Origin: Proteiniphilum sp.
Lineage (GTDB): Bacteria; Bacteroidota; Bacteroidia; Bacteroidales; Dysgonomonadaceae
Reading direction: 5' to 3'
Assembly: GCA_016649795.1 (NCBI GenBank)
Contig: JAENWZ010000001.1
Coordinates: 1-43,296 of the forward strand
DNA: 43,296 bases
The notes beneath the pieces were generated by a model. The model saw nothing but the letters and a program-made list of their open reading frames with translations. It was not told where the DNA came from and ran no database searches. Shown here piece by piece: positions 17,494 through 26,334 of the stretch; position 1 is the stretch's first letter; each line of letters begins with the position of its first letter. The translations under genes were made by a program, and so were the position numbers.

Positions 17494-18642
17494 TTAAAGT
17501 TTACGTGCGCCGTCACTAATCACGACTTCGTACACTTTCGGTTCATGTCCGTATTTAGCTTTGAATTGTTCGCTGGCATCCTTTATGAATGAATCGTACA
17601 ACGCATCTTTCACAAGGTTGATGGTGCATCCACCAAAGCCGCCACCCATCACACGTGAACCGGTGACGCCATGCTCACGGGCAACATCGTTGAGGAAATC
17701 AAGCTCTTCGCAGCTTACCTCATAGAGCTTGCTCATACCATGATGTGTTTCGAACATCTTCTCCCCCACGGTTTCATAATCACCGCGCTCCAATGCATCA
17801 CTGACATCCCTTACACGTTGAGTCTCTTCAATCACATACTGAGCACGCATAAAATCCTCTGCTGAAATCTCATCCTTCACCTCATTCAGCATCTCCATTG
17901 ATGCATCACGCAGGAACTCCACCCCGGGGTGACGTTTGGCGATGGTTCTCGCAGCATGTTCACACGATTCGCGACGTTTGTTGTAGGCAGATGAGGCCAG
18001 CTCATGCTTGACCACGGTGTCCAGAAGTACCAGCTTATAACCTTTGGGATCGAACGGGAAATAGGCATACTCCATCGATTTGGTATCGAGACGTATCAGA
18101 TGTCCCTTCTTTCCGAAGATGGAAGCGAACTGATCCATGATACCACATTTTACTCCCACATAGTTGTGCTCAGTGCTCTGTCCAATACGGGCAAGCTCAA
18201 ACTGATCGATGCCGAGATTCAGCAAATCGTTCAAAGCATAAGCGTAAGTGCTCTCTAAAGCTGCTGATGAGGACATTCCGGCACCCAGGGGTACATCACC
18301 TGAGAAAACGGTATCGAATGCTTTTACAGTGCCTCCTCTTTTGATGATCTCGCGGCAAACGCCGAAAAGGTATTTAGCCCATCCCTCTTTGGGAAGATCC
18401 TCTTCATTGAGTCCGAACTCGGCAGTTTCGTCCAGGTCGATGGCATAAGCCCTGACCCTGTCGGTACCGTTGAAACGGATGGCAGCGATCATTCCTTTAT
18501 CTATTGCACCGGGAAAAACGAAGCTGCCGTTGTAATCGGTATGCTCTCCGATGAGGTTGACACGCCCGGGAGAGGTGTACACCTCGGGCATTTCGTTCCC
18601 GAATCTGTTCTGGAATTGACTGATTATATTGTTTTTGGTCAT
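17494..18642 (-). CDS. galK: Galactokinase
   Basis: At 382 residues this is standard galactokinase length. It phosphorylates alpha-D-galactose with ATP to galactose 1-phosphate in the cytosol. All three GHMP-kinase motifs are intact. The galactokinase signature PGRVNLIGEHTDYNGS (~25-40) comes first, then the phosphate loop PLGAGMSSSAALES (~117-130), and GSRVMGGGFGGCTINL near the C-terminus. It is the third gene of galM-galP-galK, starting 18 nt after galP, and is followed by a rho-independent terminator. No galT or galE is in the window, so the next step must be encoded elsewhere or done by another enzyme. Confidence 0.96.
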   Translation of the reverse strand: MTKNNIISQFQNRFGNEMPEVYTSPGRVNLIGEHTDYNGSFVFPGAIDKGMIAAIRFNGTDRVRAYAIDLDETAEFGLNEEDLPKEGWAKYLFGVCREIIKRGGTVKAFDTVFSGDVPLGAGMSSSAALESTYAYALNDLLNLGIDQFELARIGQSTEHNYVGVKCGIMDQFASIFGKKGHLIRLDTKSMEYAYFPFDPKGYKLVLLDTVVKHELASSAYNKRRESCEHAARTIAKRHPGVEFLRDASMEMLNEVKDEISAEDFMRAQYVIEETQRVRDVSDALERGDYETVGEKMFETHHGMSKLYEVSCEELDFLNDVAREHGVTGSRVMGGGFGGCTINLVKDALYDSFIKDASEQFKAKYGHEPKVYEVVISDGARKL

Positions 18643-18660
18643 ACTAAAATCAATTAAATA

Positions 18661-20013
18661 TTAGTCCTCAACAGGTAAGCTCTGAGGAGCTGTTTCTAGG
18701 GGTACATCATCATCGTCCAAAACAGAGATGTTGCGGTTTACGTTCTTCGAACCGATTACGGCATAATAGAAGAGGTAGGCAAGACCGATAAAGATTACCC
18801 AGTAACTGGCCATATAACTGGCCATATCAGCTACACCCCCCTGGATGGCAGGCAGGATGCCTCCACCACAGACAAGTACCATAAAGATGCCTGAAGCGGC
18901 AGCCGTATATTTCCCGAGTCCTTCCACGGCGAGGTTAAAGATACCACCCCACATGATAGAAGTACAGAGACCTACCAGCACGATATACATCGCATTGATG
19001 GGCACTTCAGCCATCCCGAATGAGAGGGCGCCTGCTGCTGAACGCTGCAGTACCGGCAGAGAGACCATGGTAGAAGTAGAAGAGAATATTGCCAGCAGTA
19101 TCAAGATCATACCCACAAAAGAGGCGGTGGTGAGCATCGCCTTGCTGGATATCTTACCACCGATAGAGGCACCTATCAGACGACCAATAAGCATCAGGAA
19201 CCAGTAGGTACCAGCCACAAAACCGGCGATGGTTTTTCCTACTTCAGGGTTGTCAGAAAGCCAGTAAAGCATCACATAGGGTGTTCCCACTTCCACGCCT
19301 ACATAAACAAAGATGGCGATGGCACCCAGCACAAAATGTCTGAATTTGAGTGCACCCGTCATCAGCTTTTTCAGTGACTCTTTGGTTTTTGTCACATATG
19401 GTTCAGGAATTTTTACGGCAAGTAATACAAAGAATACAAGTGCAAATACACCCATAGCGATGTACATCACCGGGAATACATCCTTGATATTTGCTTTGGT
19501 GGCTTCACCAATAAGGATACCCACAAAAGCAGGGGTGAAAGTAGCCATCACAGAGTTGAAGGATCCCCCCACCTGGATAAGCTGATTTCCTTTGTTACCA
19601 CCGCCGCCTAACGTATTCAACATAGGGTTCACAACGATATTGAGAAGACACATTGAGAAACCGGCAACAAATGCTCCGAGCAGATAAACACCAAAGGCAA
19701 CATTTTGAGCCGAATGGCCGGAGAGATATTGAATAGAGATACCTAAAAACCCAATGGCTACCGCAATGAGTGCTGTTTTTTTATACCCCACACGTTGCAA
19801 CAGGATACCACCCGGTATTCCCATAACGGCATAAGCAATAAAGTTTGCAGCATTTCCCAGTAAACCCTGGAAATTGGAAGCTCCGAATTGTTCTTTAAGT
19901 ACTTGTCCCATTGGTGCTGCCAGATTGGTCACAAATGAGATCATTCCGAAAAGTGCAATCATCATGATGATAGGCACTATTCGATTCGCTTTCTGATCAG
20001 TAGTTGTATTCAT
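18661..20013 (-). CDS. FHS-type MFS sugar permease, probably galactose/glucose
   Basis: A 450-residue polytopic protein with about 12 hydrophobic segments. The N-terminus has GMISFVTNLAAPMGQVLKEQ and GNAANFIAYAVMGIPGGILL, similar to the fucose/glucose/galactose:H+ symporter (FHS) family that includes FucP and GluP. GGGGNKGNQLIQVGGSFNSV lies in the middle. The C-terminal tail is acidic and cytoplasmic (SVLDDDDVPLETAPQ). It sits between galM and galK on the same strand with short gaps, so galactose uptake is the likely role. Specificity is inferred from context, not from residues. Confidence 0.88.
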   Translation of the reverse strand: MNTTTDQKANRIVPIIMMIALFGMISFVTNLAAPMGQVLKEQFGASNFQGLLGNAANFIAYAVMGIPGGILLQRVGYKKTALIAVAIGFLGISIQYLSGHSAQNVAFGVYLLGAFVAGFSMCLLNIVVNPMLNTLGGGGNKGNQLIQVGGSFNSVMATFTPAFVGILIGEATKANIKDVFPVMYIAMGVFALVFFVLLAVKIPEPYVTKTKESLKKLMTGALKFRHFVLGAIAIFVYVGVEVGTPYVMLYWLSDNPEVGKTIAGFVAGTYWFLMLIGRLIGASIGGKISSKAMLTTASFVGMILILLAIFSSTSTMVSLPVLQRSAAGALSFGMAEVPINAMYIVLVGLCTSIMWGGIFNLAVEGLGKYTAAASGIFMVLVCGGGILPAIQGGVADMASYMASYWVIFIGLAYLFYYAVIGSKNVNRNISVLDDDDVPLETAPQSLPVED

Positions 20014-20069
20014 TCTTTTTTTAATTTATTAATTAGTAAATCCTATATTATAAATAAAACATTCCTATG

Positions 20070-21143
20070 TTATACTGAAAACTTGTAGGTTGTTCTCGAG
20101 TTGAACAGCTCTTCAGGACGTAAGATGATTGTTGGGAATTGTGGTTTGTTGATGCTGTCGGGATAATGCTGTGTCTCAAAGCAGACAGCCGATCGACGGG
20201 GATAACGGTTGCCCTCTTTGGCGGCAAAATTACCGGTCATCCAGTTACCTGTGTAGACCTGCACACCGGGTTCAGTGGTGAACATCTCCATCTTTATCCC
20301 TGTTTTAGGGGATTCACAAATACCCACGTAGGAATATTCATCATCCGCGTTCTTATTCAGAACGAAAGTATGATCGTAACCATTTCCAAATCTCAACTGC
20401 TCAAAATCGTCATTGATCCGTTCACCGATTGTGTGTGGCTCAGTGAAATCCATCGGTGTACCTTTCACCGACACTGCTTTACCATAAGGAATGGCCGTTT
20501 CGTCGGTAGGCAGATAACTGTCCGCATTAAGCATGAGCAGATGATCACCAATATATTCATCTCCGTTTCCCGAGAGATTGAAATAGGAATGATTCGTGAG
20601 ATTAAGAATGGTGGTTTTATCCGTTGTCGCACTGTAGTGAATATCTAAAGCATTGTCTTCTGTGAGCGTATAGGTTAAGGTCACCGAGAGATTACCGGGA
20701 AAGCCCTCCTCCCCGTCCTCAGAGAGATAGAACAACTCGATGCTGGTGTCGGTCACCTTCTTCACCTCCCACACCATGGCATTGAATCCTTTGATGCCTC
20801 CGTGAAGAGAGTTAGGTCCGTTGTTCCAGGCTAGTTTGTACTCTTCGCCATCCAGGGTAAAGCGGCCATTGGCTATCCGGTTTCCCGTTCTGCCGCATAT
20901 CGCGCCGAAATAGGGCTCTTCCGATGTCAGGTAGTCGTCGATGGAGGGATGTCCCAACACAACATCTGTCATAGTTCCGTTTTTGTCGGATACCATTAAC
21001 GATACGATCTTTGCTCCGTAATTTGTAATTGTGACTTCGCTTCCAACTTTGTTTGTCAAAGTGTATAACCCGGTTTGCTTGCCATCTACTATTTTTTCAA
21101 AAGCTCCGACCAGCAAACCGGACTTGCTATACATTTCATTCAT
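20070..21143 (-). CDS. galM: Aldose 1-epimerase (mutarotase)
   Basis: At 357 residues this is the usual GalM length. It interconverts alpha and beta anomers of galactose or glucose. The family pattern is clear: ITNYGAKIVSLMV, FGAICGRTGNRIANGRFTLD, NSLHGGIKGF, and the catalytic His region NLTNHSYFNLSGNG. The catalytic Glu is near the end in AVCFETQHYPDSIN. No signal peptide is visible, so it is cytosolic. It is the first gene of galM-galP-galK. The upstream spacer has inverted repeats that could be regulator sites. A second ATG (MYSKSG) three codons in is an equally possible start. Confidence 0.94.
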   Translation of the reverse strand: MNEMYSKSGLLVGAFEKIVDGKQTGLYTLTNKVGSEVTITNYGAKIVSLMVSDKNGTMTDVVLGHPSIDDYLTSEEPYFGAICGRTGNRIANGRFTLDGEEYKLAWNNGPNSLHGGIKGFNAMVWEVKKVTDTSIELFYLSEDGEEGFPGNLSVTLTYTLTEDNALDIHYSATTDKTTILNLTNHSYFNLSGNGDEYIGDHLLMLNADSYLPTDETAIPYGKAVSVKGTPMDFTEPHTIGERINDDFEQLRFGNGYDHTFVLNKNADDEYSYVGICESPKTGIKMEMFTTEPGVQVYTGNWMTGNFAAKEGNRYPRRSAVCFETQHYPDSINKPQFPTIILRPEELFNSRTTYKFSV

Positions 21144-21200
21144 CTGATTTCCCTGGTTTAATTTAAGATATTAATGAAGATTGATCTCTTTATTAAATTG

Positions 21201-21215
21201 GTGTAAAATTAACAC
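21201..21215. promoter_or_regulatory. Candidate operator upstream of galM (near-palindrome)
   Basis: GTGTAAAATTAACAC is a near-perfect 15-bp palindrome with GTGT/ACAC ends, 58 nt upstream of galM. It could bind the nearby Nudix-type regulator or another sugar regulator. No database motif was matched. Confidence 0.4.
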
Positions 21216-21241
21216 AGAATTAAGTTATCACCTAATAAAAT

Positions 21242-21299
21242 TTTGTGTTTTATAACATAAATGCTATTAATTAACATTCAATTTTATCTATAACACAAA
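21242..21299. repeat. Inverted repeat upstream of galM (TTTGTGTT ... AACACAAA)
   Basis: TTTGTGTT (21242-21249) and its exact complement AACACAAA (21292-21299) are separated by 42 nt. Within the left part there is also the small dyad TGTTTTATAACA (21246-21257). They lie in the spacer between galM and the CorC-type gene and may be regulator sites or a weak stem. Confidence 0.35.
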
Positions 21300-21342
21300 G
21301 AGAAAATGACGCTCCATCTACATCTTTTTGATTTATTACTAT

Positions 21343-22656
21343 TTAAATTACTATTTCGCCTGTTTCTTTACTCTTTTTCGTAACCAGAACTTTATCTATT
21401 CTGTTTCCATCAACATCAATGATCTCGAAACGGAGATTATCGTATTCAAATTTGTCGCCTACACAGGGGATCTTATTAATGCAAGCAAACACAAAACCGG
21501 CAACTGTTGAATAATCAATTTTGTCGAAATCGATAATAAAATCCTCATCGAGCTGGGTCAGCATCTCTATGGGTGCTTCTCCGCTTACCAGTGCCGATTG
21601 ATCGTCGCGTATGAAGATGAGTGGGTCGGCACCTTCATCATCTGTCTCTTCAGGAATGGCACCTACAAGATTTTCAAATATATCGTGAATGGTGATGATG
21701 CCGTCGAGGCTACCATACTCATCTACCACAACAGCCACAAATTTATGGTTGTTTTTAAAATTCTCGAGTACTTTTTGTGCGCGAAGAGTGTTGGGTACGA
21801 TGATTGGCTCCAGTAGGAGCTCTTCGATCTTAAACGGTTCATTATTGTTTAGCCGTAATAAAAAATCTCTCATGGAGATAGTGCCTACAAACTCATCAAT
21901 CTTCTTCCTGCAGGCAAGAATTTTGCTGTGTTTGGTCTGCAGCAGATCGTGAATAATATCCTCTCTGCTTTTTTCAATATCCACCCACTCCACATCAGTA
22001 CGGTGTGTCATAAGGTGAATGGCTCGCTTATCAGAAAAATAAAAAACCTGTTCGTGGATAATGTTCTCTTCCGCATCGATCACCCCCTCATGAGAGGCTG
22101 TTTTCAACATGGCACGCAATTCCATTTCCGATATCACTTCGTCTTTGGGTTTCAACCCGATCATCCTGTTGACAAAGTTCGTAGAGAATGCCAGCAATTT
22201 CACGAACGGATAGAAGATGATGCTCACTACATGGATGGTTGGTGCTACGGCAACAGCCATCTTTTCGGCATTGTTCAACGCAATCGTTTTTGGTACCAGC
22301 TCTCCTATCACAATGGAGACGTAGGTGATAAGAAATACAACAATCACCATGGAGATGGCTTCAGCAAAAGGTGCTGTCGCAGCGTACTGATCAAAGAAAG
22401 GTACAAGATGGACTGCAAATGCCTGTCCACCGTAGGCTCCGTTGATAATTCCAATCAAGGTAATCCCCACCTGCACGGAGGAAAGAAAGTTATCAGGATC
22501 AGACCGCAACATCAGTGCGCGCTTAGCACCCTTTTTACCTTTCTTGCGCTCTGACTCCAGTTTGTTTTTCCTTGCCGAAACAATCGCTATCTCCGAAAGC
22601 GCAAAAAAACCGTTGAGAAGTATAAGAAAAAGAACAATGATGAAATCAATCCACAT
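21343..22656 (-). CDS. CNNM/CorC-HlyC family membrane protein (DUF21-CBS-CorC_HlyC)
   Basis: A 437-residue protein of the hemolysin C/CorC family, now generally viewed as Mg2+ or other divalent-metal transport related. The DUF21/CNNM membrane domain covers ~1-200. It opens VLFLILLNGFFALSEIAIVS, includes SSVQVGITLIGIINGAYGG, and ends with IVIGELVPKTIALNNAEKMA. Two CBS repeats follow (~210-340; THRTDVEWVDI, VDEYGSLDGIITIHDIFENL). The CorC_HlyC domain is at the C-terminus (TVAGFVFACINKIPCVGDKF). It starts 36 nt after the nucleotidyltransferase stop and is likely co-transcribed with it. Confidence 0.93.
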   Translation of the reverse strand: MWIDFIIVLFLILLNGFFALSEIAIVSARKNKLESERKKGKKGAKRALMLRSDPDNFLSSVQVGITLIGIINGAYGGQAFAVHLVPFFDQYAATAPFAEAISMVIVVFLITYVSIVIGELVPKTIALNNAEKMAVAVAPTIHVVSIIFYPFVKLLAFSTNFVNRMIGLKPKDEVISEMELRAMLKTASHEGVIDAEENIIHEQVFYFSDKRAIHLMTHRTDVEWVDIEKSREDIIHDLLQTKHSKILACRKKIDEFVGTISMRDFLLRLNNNEPFKIEELLLEPIIVPNTLRAQKVLENFKNNHKFVAVVVDEYGSLDGIITIHDIFENLVGAIPEETDDEGADPLIFIRDDQSALVSGEAPIEMLTQLDEDFIIDFDKIDYSTVAGFVFACINKIPCVGDKFEYDNLRFEIIDVDGNRIDKVLVTKKSKETGEIVI

Positions 22657-22692
22657 AATCGGTCTGTTGGATGAAAAAAATCCCCTGATATG

Positions 22693-23595
22693 TTACCACA
22701 ATGGAGAGGGATAAACACCACTGACTGCCAGGTTCTTCAGTTTGGCAACTACTTCGGGACGATCTTCGGCATAGGTCACACCAAACCATTTCGAAGGTGT
22801 ATCCAGGACTTTCACGGTAACGGTACCACTCACGGTGAGCTGATTCACCAGCAATGGAATGAAAAACTCAGCCTTGAGATTATCTGCATTTTCTTCCAGG
22901 AACTTCACGAAGAAATCATCAGAATAGCTGAAATAGTCGGGAGTAAAACCCCACATATTCATAGAGACAGGGGCGTGGTCATCAATAGCCACCCACCGGT
23001 CGTTCTCCTCTTTGTAGCTCACATCACCATCCACACGCATCACCTGTGTACGTTCCACCACGCCGGTGAGGTTCCCGTTTGCGTCGGTCTCGCACACACC
23101 GCGCGCCACCATACCGCTTTCAGACAACGTGTTACCAACACGATAACCAACCATACAGTATCTGTTTTCGCTCTTCTCCAGGGTTGATAAAAAATCGGCC
23201 AGCACCTTGAAGCTCTCACGTCCGTAAAAATCATCGGCATTAATCACCGCAAAAGGTTCATGAATCACCTCTTTCCCCATCATGACGGCGTGATTGGTAC
23301 CCCACGGCTTCACTCTTTCGGGGTGTGGGGTGAAACCTTTGGGAAGCATCTCCGGCTCCTGAAATACCAGTTCAACAGGTATCTTTCTCTCGTACTTTTT
23401 AACGATCTTTTCTCTAAAGTCTTCTTCAAACGATTTGCGGATCACAAAGACCAGCTTTCCAAAGCCTGCATTTACCGCGTCGTAAATGGAGTAATCCATA
23501 ATGGTCTCACCGCTTGGGCCGAGACCATCCAATTGTTTCAATCCGCCATAACGGCTTCCCATACCCGCTGCCAGTACAAATAAAGTAGGTTTCAT
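22693..23595 (-). CDS. Sugar-phosphate nucleotidyltransferase
   Basis: A 300-residue single-domain GT-A fold nucleotidyltransferase. The signature LAAGMGSRYGGLKQL at residues ~8-22 is the GxGxR...K nucleotide-binding motif. FAVINADDFYG holds the metal-binding Asp pair. The C-terminal part has FFIPLLVNQL and TPSKWFGVTYAEDRP. It would join a nucleoside triphosphate to a sugar 1-phosphate. The substrate cannot be read from sequence. Because a galM-galP-galK operon without galT lies two genes away on the same strand, UTP:galactose-1-phosphate uridylyltransferase is a fair hypothesis, with glucose 1-phosphate or other hexose 1-phosphates as alternatives. Confidence 0.85.
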   Translation of the reverse strand: MKPTLFVLAAGMGSRYGGLKQLDGLGPSGETIMDYSIYDAVNAGFGKLVFVIRKSFEEDFREKIVKKYERKIPVELVFQEPEMLPKGFTPHPERVKPWGTNHAVMMGKEVIHEPFAVINADDFYGRESFKVLADFLSTLEKSENRYCMVGYRVGNTLSESGMVARGVCETDANGNLTGVVERTQVMRVDGDVSYKEENDRWVAIDDHAPVSMNMWGFTPDYFSYSDDFFVKFLEENADNLKAEFFIPLLVNQLTVSGTVTVKVLDTPSKWFGVTYAEDRPEVVAKLKNLAVSGVYPSPLW

Positions 23596-23667
23596 ACGAT
23601 TATCTTAATTTTTTGCGTTCATGCTCGTTTCAACGTGTTAGCACAAAAATGATTTTTGTTTGTTCCC

Positions 23668-23675
23668 CAAATGTA
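23668..23675 (-). promoter_or_regulatory. -7 element (TACATTTG) upstream of nucleotidyltransferase
   Basis: On the minus strand TACATTTG is a perfect TAnnTTTG match, 72 nt before the ATG. No TTG lies at the normal 19-21 nt spacing. Confidence 0.45.
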
Positions 23676-23770
23676 AGATTTTTATACAAATCGGGGAAAT
23701 GAAAATTCAAAAAAATCCATATTATCATTTTTTGATTTTTAATAGCATAGCCCGTTTCACACTAAAATGA

Positions 23771-23778
23771 TATCTTTG
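23771..23778 (+). promoter_or_regulatory. -7 element (TATCTTTG) upstream of ArfB-like gene
   Basis: TATCTTTG is a perfect TAnnTTTG match 26 nt before the ATG at 23805, implying a very short leader. No good -33 element was seen. Confidence 0.55.
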
Positions 23779-23804
23779 CATCCCTACAATCACACGAAAC
23801 TGAT

Positions 23805-24215
23805 ATGAAAGAGGCATACAACAAATTGGTCGGTGAATGCTCCTTCACCACTACCCGAAGCAGTGGCAGCGGAGGACAGAATGTGAACAAGGTGGAGACC
23901 CGGGTGACTCTGTTGTTTGATATACTGCATTCGCAGATGCTCACCGAAGAACAAAAAGAAGTGCTTGGAGATAAGCTGAAAAACAGAATCAGTAAAGAGG
24001 GAATATTACAGCTCTCAAGTGAGGCCGAGAGAAGTCAATCGATGAACAAAAAAGCTGTGATCAACAAATTTACAACCCTCATTGAAAGAGCACTACAACC
24101 GGTAAAAAAGAGAAAAGCCACAAAACCCTCCATGGCATCTATCAAAAAACGACTGGAAAGGAAAAAACAGCTGAGCGAAAAGAAAAGAATACGCGGGGGA
24201 AAGATTGATATGTAA
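23805..24215 (+). CDS. arfB: ArfB-like peptidyl-tRNA hydrolase (ribosome rescue)
   Basis: At 136 residues this is close to ArfB/YaeJ (~140). It is a release-factor catalytic domain without codon-recognition domains, which frees peptides from stalled non-stop ribosomes. The catalytic GGQ is at residues 23-25 in RSSGSGGQNVNKVETRV. The C-terminus is strongly basic (KKRKATKPSMASIKKRLERK), as needed for entering the empty mRNA channel. It is a single gene, converging on the pseudouridine synthase with only 10 nt between stops. A bare class I RF fragment is excluded by the tail. Confidence 0.92.
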   Translation: MKEAYNKLVGECSFTTTRSSGSGGQNVNKVETRVTLLFDILHSQMLTEEQKEVLGDKLKNRISKEGILQLSSEAERSQSMNKKAVINKFTTLIERALQPVKKRKATKPSMASIKKRLERKKQLSEKKRIRGGKIDM

Positions 24216-24225
24216 CTTCCGCCAG

Positions 24226-24912
24226 TCAGTCTGATTGTTTATTTAACGCTTCAAAAGCACGCCATAAATTCTCTTCCGGCAGTGGTGCTGTCACCTCTAT
24301 TTTCTCTTTCGAAACCGGATGAATAAAGGAGATAGTACGTGCGTGCAGGCTGATGCTGCCATCGGGATTGGAGCGCTCTGCACCATATTTCAGATCACCT
24401 TTAATCGGGCACCCTATTTTGGCCAGCTGACAGCGTATCTGATGATGACGTCCTGTCTCCAGGTCGATCTCCAGCAGGAAATATTTTTGTGAGGCACTGA
24501 TCAGCTTGTAATGCAACACAGCTTTCTTTGTGTGGGGTTTTTCAATCTCGTATGCCGTTGACTTGTTGTTTTTTTCATTTTTAATCAGATAATGGGTTAA
24601 TTTGTCCTCATCCTTTTCCGGTCTGTTTTTCACCACTGCCCAGTATGTTTTATCCACTTCCCCGTTACGGAACATATCGTTGAGGCGCGAGAGTGCTTTG
24701 CTTGTCTTGGCAAACACCACCACCCCACTCGTTGGCCGGTCGAGACGATGGGTTACACCACAAAACACATTACCCGGCTTGTTGTACTTCTCTTTCAGGT
24801 ACTCCTTTATAATCTCCGACAAAGGTTTATCGCCTGTTTTATCACCCTGCACAATCTCGGAAGGTGCTTTGTTGACAATAATAAGATGGTTGTCCTCGTG
24901 TAAAATTTTCAT
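24226..24912 (-). CDS. RluA-family pseudouridine synthase
   Basis: A 228-residue protein consisting of the catalytic domain only, with no N-terminal S4 domain. The active-site motif HRLDRPTSGVVVFAKT holds the catalytic Asp. DLETGRHHQIRCQLA and ISLHARTISFIHP are also typical. It would isomerise uridine in rRNA or tRNA. The lack of S4 is as in RluA/TruC-type members. It is last in the TetR-fabG-rluA group on the minus strand, 33 nt after fabG; the functional link is probably incidental. Confidence 0.93.
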   Translation of the reverse strand: MKILHEDNHLIIVNKAPSEIVQGDKTGDKPLSEIIKEYLKEKYNKPGNVFCGVTHRLDRPTSGVVVFAKTSKALSRLNDMFRNGEVDKTYWAVVKNRPEKDEDKLTHYLIKNEKNNKSTAYEIEKPHTKKAVLHYKLISASQKYFLLEIDLETGRHHQIRCQLAKIGCPIKGDLKYGAERSNPDGSISLHARTISFIHPVSKEKIEVTAPLPEENLWRAFEALNKQSD

Positions 24913-24945
24913 TGCTTACCAGGATGAAGTGTCATCAATACCCAA

Positions 24946-25692
24946 TCAGGTATTCATCCCGCCACAGACGTTGATCACTTGCCCGCTGACATACGAAGAG
25001 AGATCCGATGCAAGGAAAAGAGCTGCATTCGCAACATCCTCCGGTGTACCTCCACGCCTCAGTGGGATTTGTTTTGTCCACTCATTGCGCACCTCTTCCG
25101 AGAGAGCACCGGTCATTTCGGTAATGATAAATCCGGGAGCGATGGCATTGGCGCGAACACCTCTCGAACCAAGCTCTTTGGCGACCGATTTAGCAAGGCC
25201 AATCATCCCTGCTTTCGATGCAGAATAGTTTGCCTGACCGGCATTTCCCGATACACCCACAACAGAGCTCATGTTCACTATGCTTCCCGATCTCTGGCGC
25301 ATCATCACGGGCGTAACCGCGTGAATAAAGTTAAAAGCTGATTTCAGGTTCACGTTGATCACAGCATCCCATTGCTGTTCACTCATCCTCATCATCAAAC
25401 CATCTTTGGTGATTCCCGCATTATTTACCAGTATATCAATCCGTCCGAAATCATTCATAATCTCCTCCACCACCTTGTGTGTCTCATCAAAATTGGCAGC
25501 ATTAGAGGCATAACCTTTGCATTTCACGCCCATAGCGGTGATCTCCTGCTCAGTTGCTTCACCCGCTTCATCTATCGATAAATCTGTGAACGCGATGTTT
25601 GCCCCTTCCGATGCAAATTTCAGCGCGATAGCTTTTCCAATTCCACGTGCAGCGCCGGTGATAACCGCTGTTTTTCCTTCTAATAGTTTCAT
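24946..25692 (-). CDS. fabG: 3-oxoacyl-ACP reductase (SDR)
   Basis: A 248-residue classical short-chain dehydrogenase/reductase that reduces 3-oxoacyl-ACP with NADPH in fatty acid synthesis. The cofactor motif is TGAARGIGKA, followed by NNAG. The catalytic Ser is in IVNMSSVVGVSGN, and the Tyr/Lys pair is in NYSASKAGMIGLAKS. PGFIITEMT and the C-terminal YVSGQVINVCGGM are typical of FabG. It begins 20 nt after the TetR-family gene, so its expression is probably tied to that regulator. Another SDR specificity cannot be fully excluded. Confidence 0.92.
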   Translation of the reverse strand: MKLLEGKTAVITGAARGIGKAIALKFASEGANIAFTDLSIDEAGEATEQEITAMGVKCKGYASNAANFDETHKVVEEIMNDFGRIDILVNNAGITKDGLMMRMSEQQWDAVINVNLKSAFNFIHAVTPVMMRQRSGSIVNMSSVVGVSGNAGQANYSASKAGMIGLAKSVAKELGSRGVRANAIAPGFIITEMTGALSEEVRNEWTKQIPLRRGGTPEDVANAALFLASDLSSYVSGQVINVCGGMNT

Positions 25693-25712
25693 ATGATCTG
25701 TTTTAAAAATAG

Positions 25713-26303
25713 CTACTTGGTATATAATCCTTTCAATAGGATGTTGGATATTATATCCCTGTCTTCTTTCTGATTATAATCGAGCTTCATCGCACCCCGG
25801 ATGGTTGGCACCTCCAGTCCCTTGAAGGCGTAATGCAATATTTCAGCCGTCTGTCTGGCATCACTCAAATGGAAGATATTCTTTTCGCATCCATCCTGAA
25901 TGATCGTTTCCAGATAATTGATCTCTTTCCTGTCGAACTCTTTACGTACATTCTCCACCTGCCAGATATCTCTAAAGAAATCTGCCCGCAGGTTCCCGTT
26001 TCGCGTGACAACCTCTTTGATGGCACCCAAACGGGTGAATGCCATTAAAATTAATTTATCATCAGCGGGGATATCACGTTTGCTCACCTCATCCAGTTTA
26101 CTGTAGAGGACGTTAAGCTCCGATTCAATCACAGCTTTGAAAATGTCATTCTTACTGTTGAAATAGGTGTATAAAGTCCTCCTGCCACGATGCGACGCCT
26201 CTGCAATATCGTTCATGGTTGTATTCTCGACACCTTTTTTCGCGAAAAGCTGCCGGGCTACATCTATTAAATTCTTCTTTGTCTTAGAGATCGTTTCTGT
26301 CAC
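25713..26303 (-). CDS. TetR-family transcriptional regulator
   Basis: A 196-residue protein with an N-terminal TetR helix-turn-helix (RQLFAKKGVENTTMNDIAEA, then RRTLYTYFNSKNDIFKAVI) and a variable helical ligand domain. The start codon is GTG at 26303 (MTETISKTKK). A perfect 7-bp inverted repeat lies 6 nt upstream, over the -7 element, which fits autorepression. It is followed at 20 nt by fabG, so fatty-acid metabolism may be its target. The ligand is unknown. Confidence 0.92.
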   Translation of the reverse strand: MTETISKTKKNLIDVARQLFAKKGVENTTMNDIAEASHRGRRTLYTYFNSKNDIFKAVIESELNVLYSKLDEVSKRDIPADDKLILMAFTRLGAIKEVVTRNGNLRADFFRDIWQVENVRKEFDRKEINYLETIIQDGCEKNIFHLSDARQTAEILHYAFKGLEVPTIRGAMKLDYNQKEDRDIISNILLKGLYTK

Positions 26304-26309
26304 TTTACC

Positions 26310-26334
26310 TGCACATTTTCAATATATATGTGCA
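26310..26334. promoter_or_regulatory. Candidate TetR-type operator
   Basis: TGCACAT (26310-26316) and ATGTGCA (26328-26334) form a perfect 7-bp inverted repeat with an 11-nt centre. It lies immediately upstream of the TetR-family start and touches the candidate -7 element. Confidence 0.6.
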
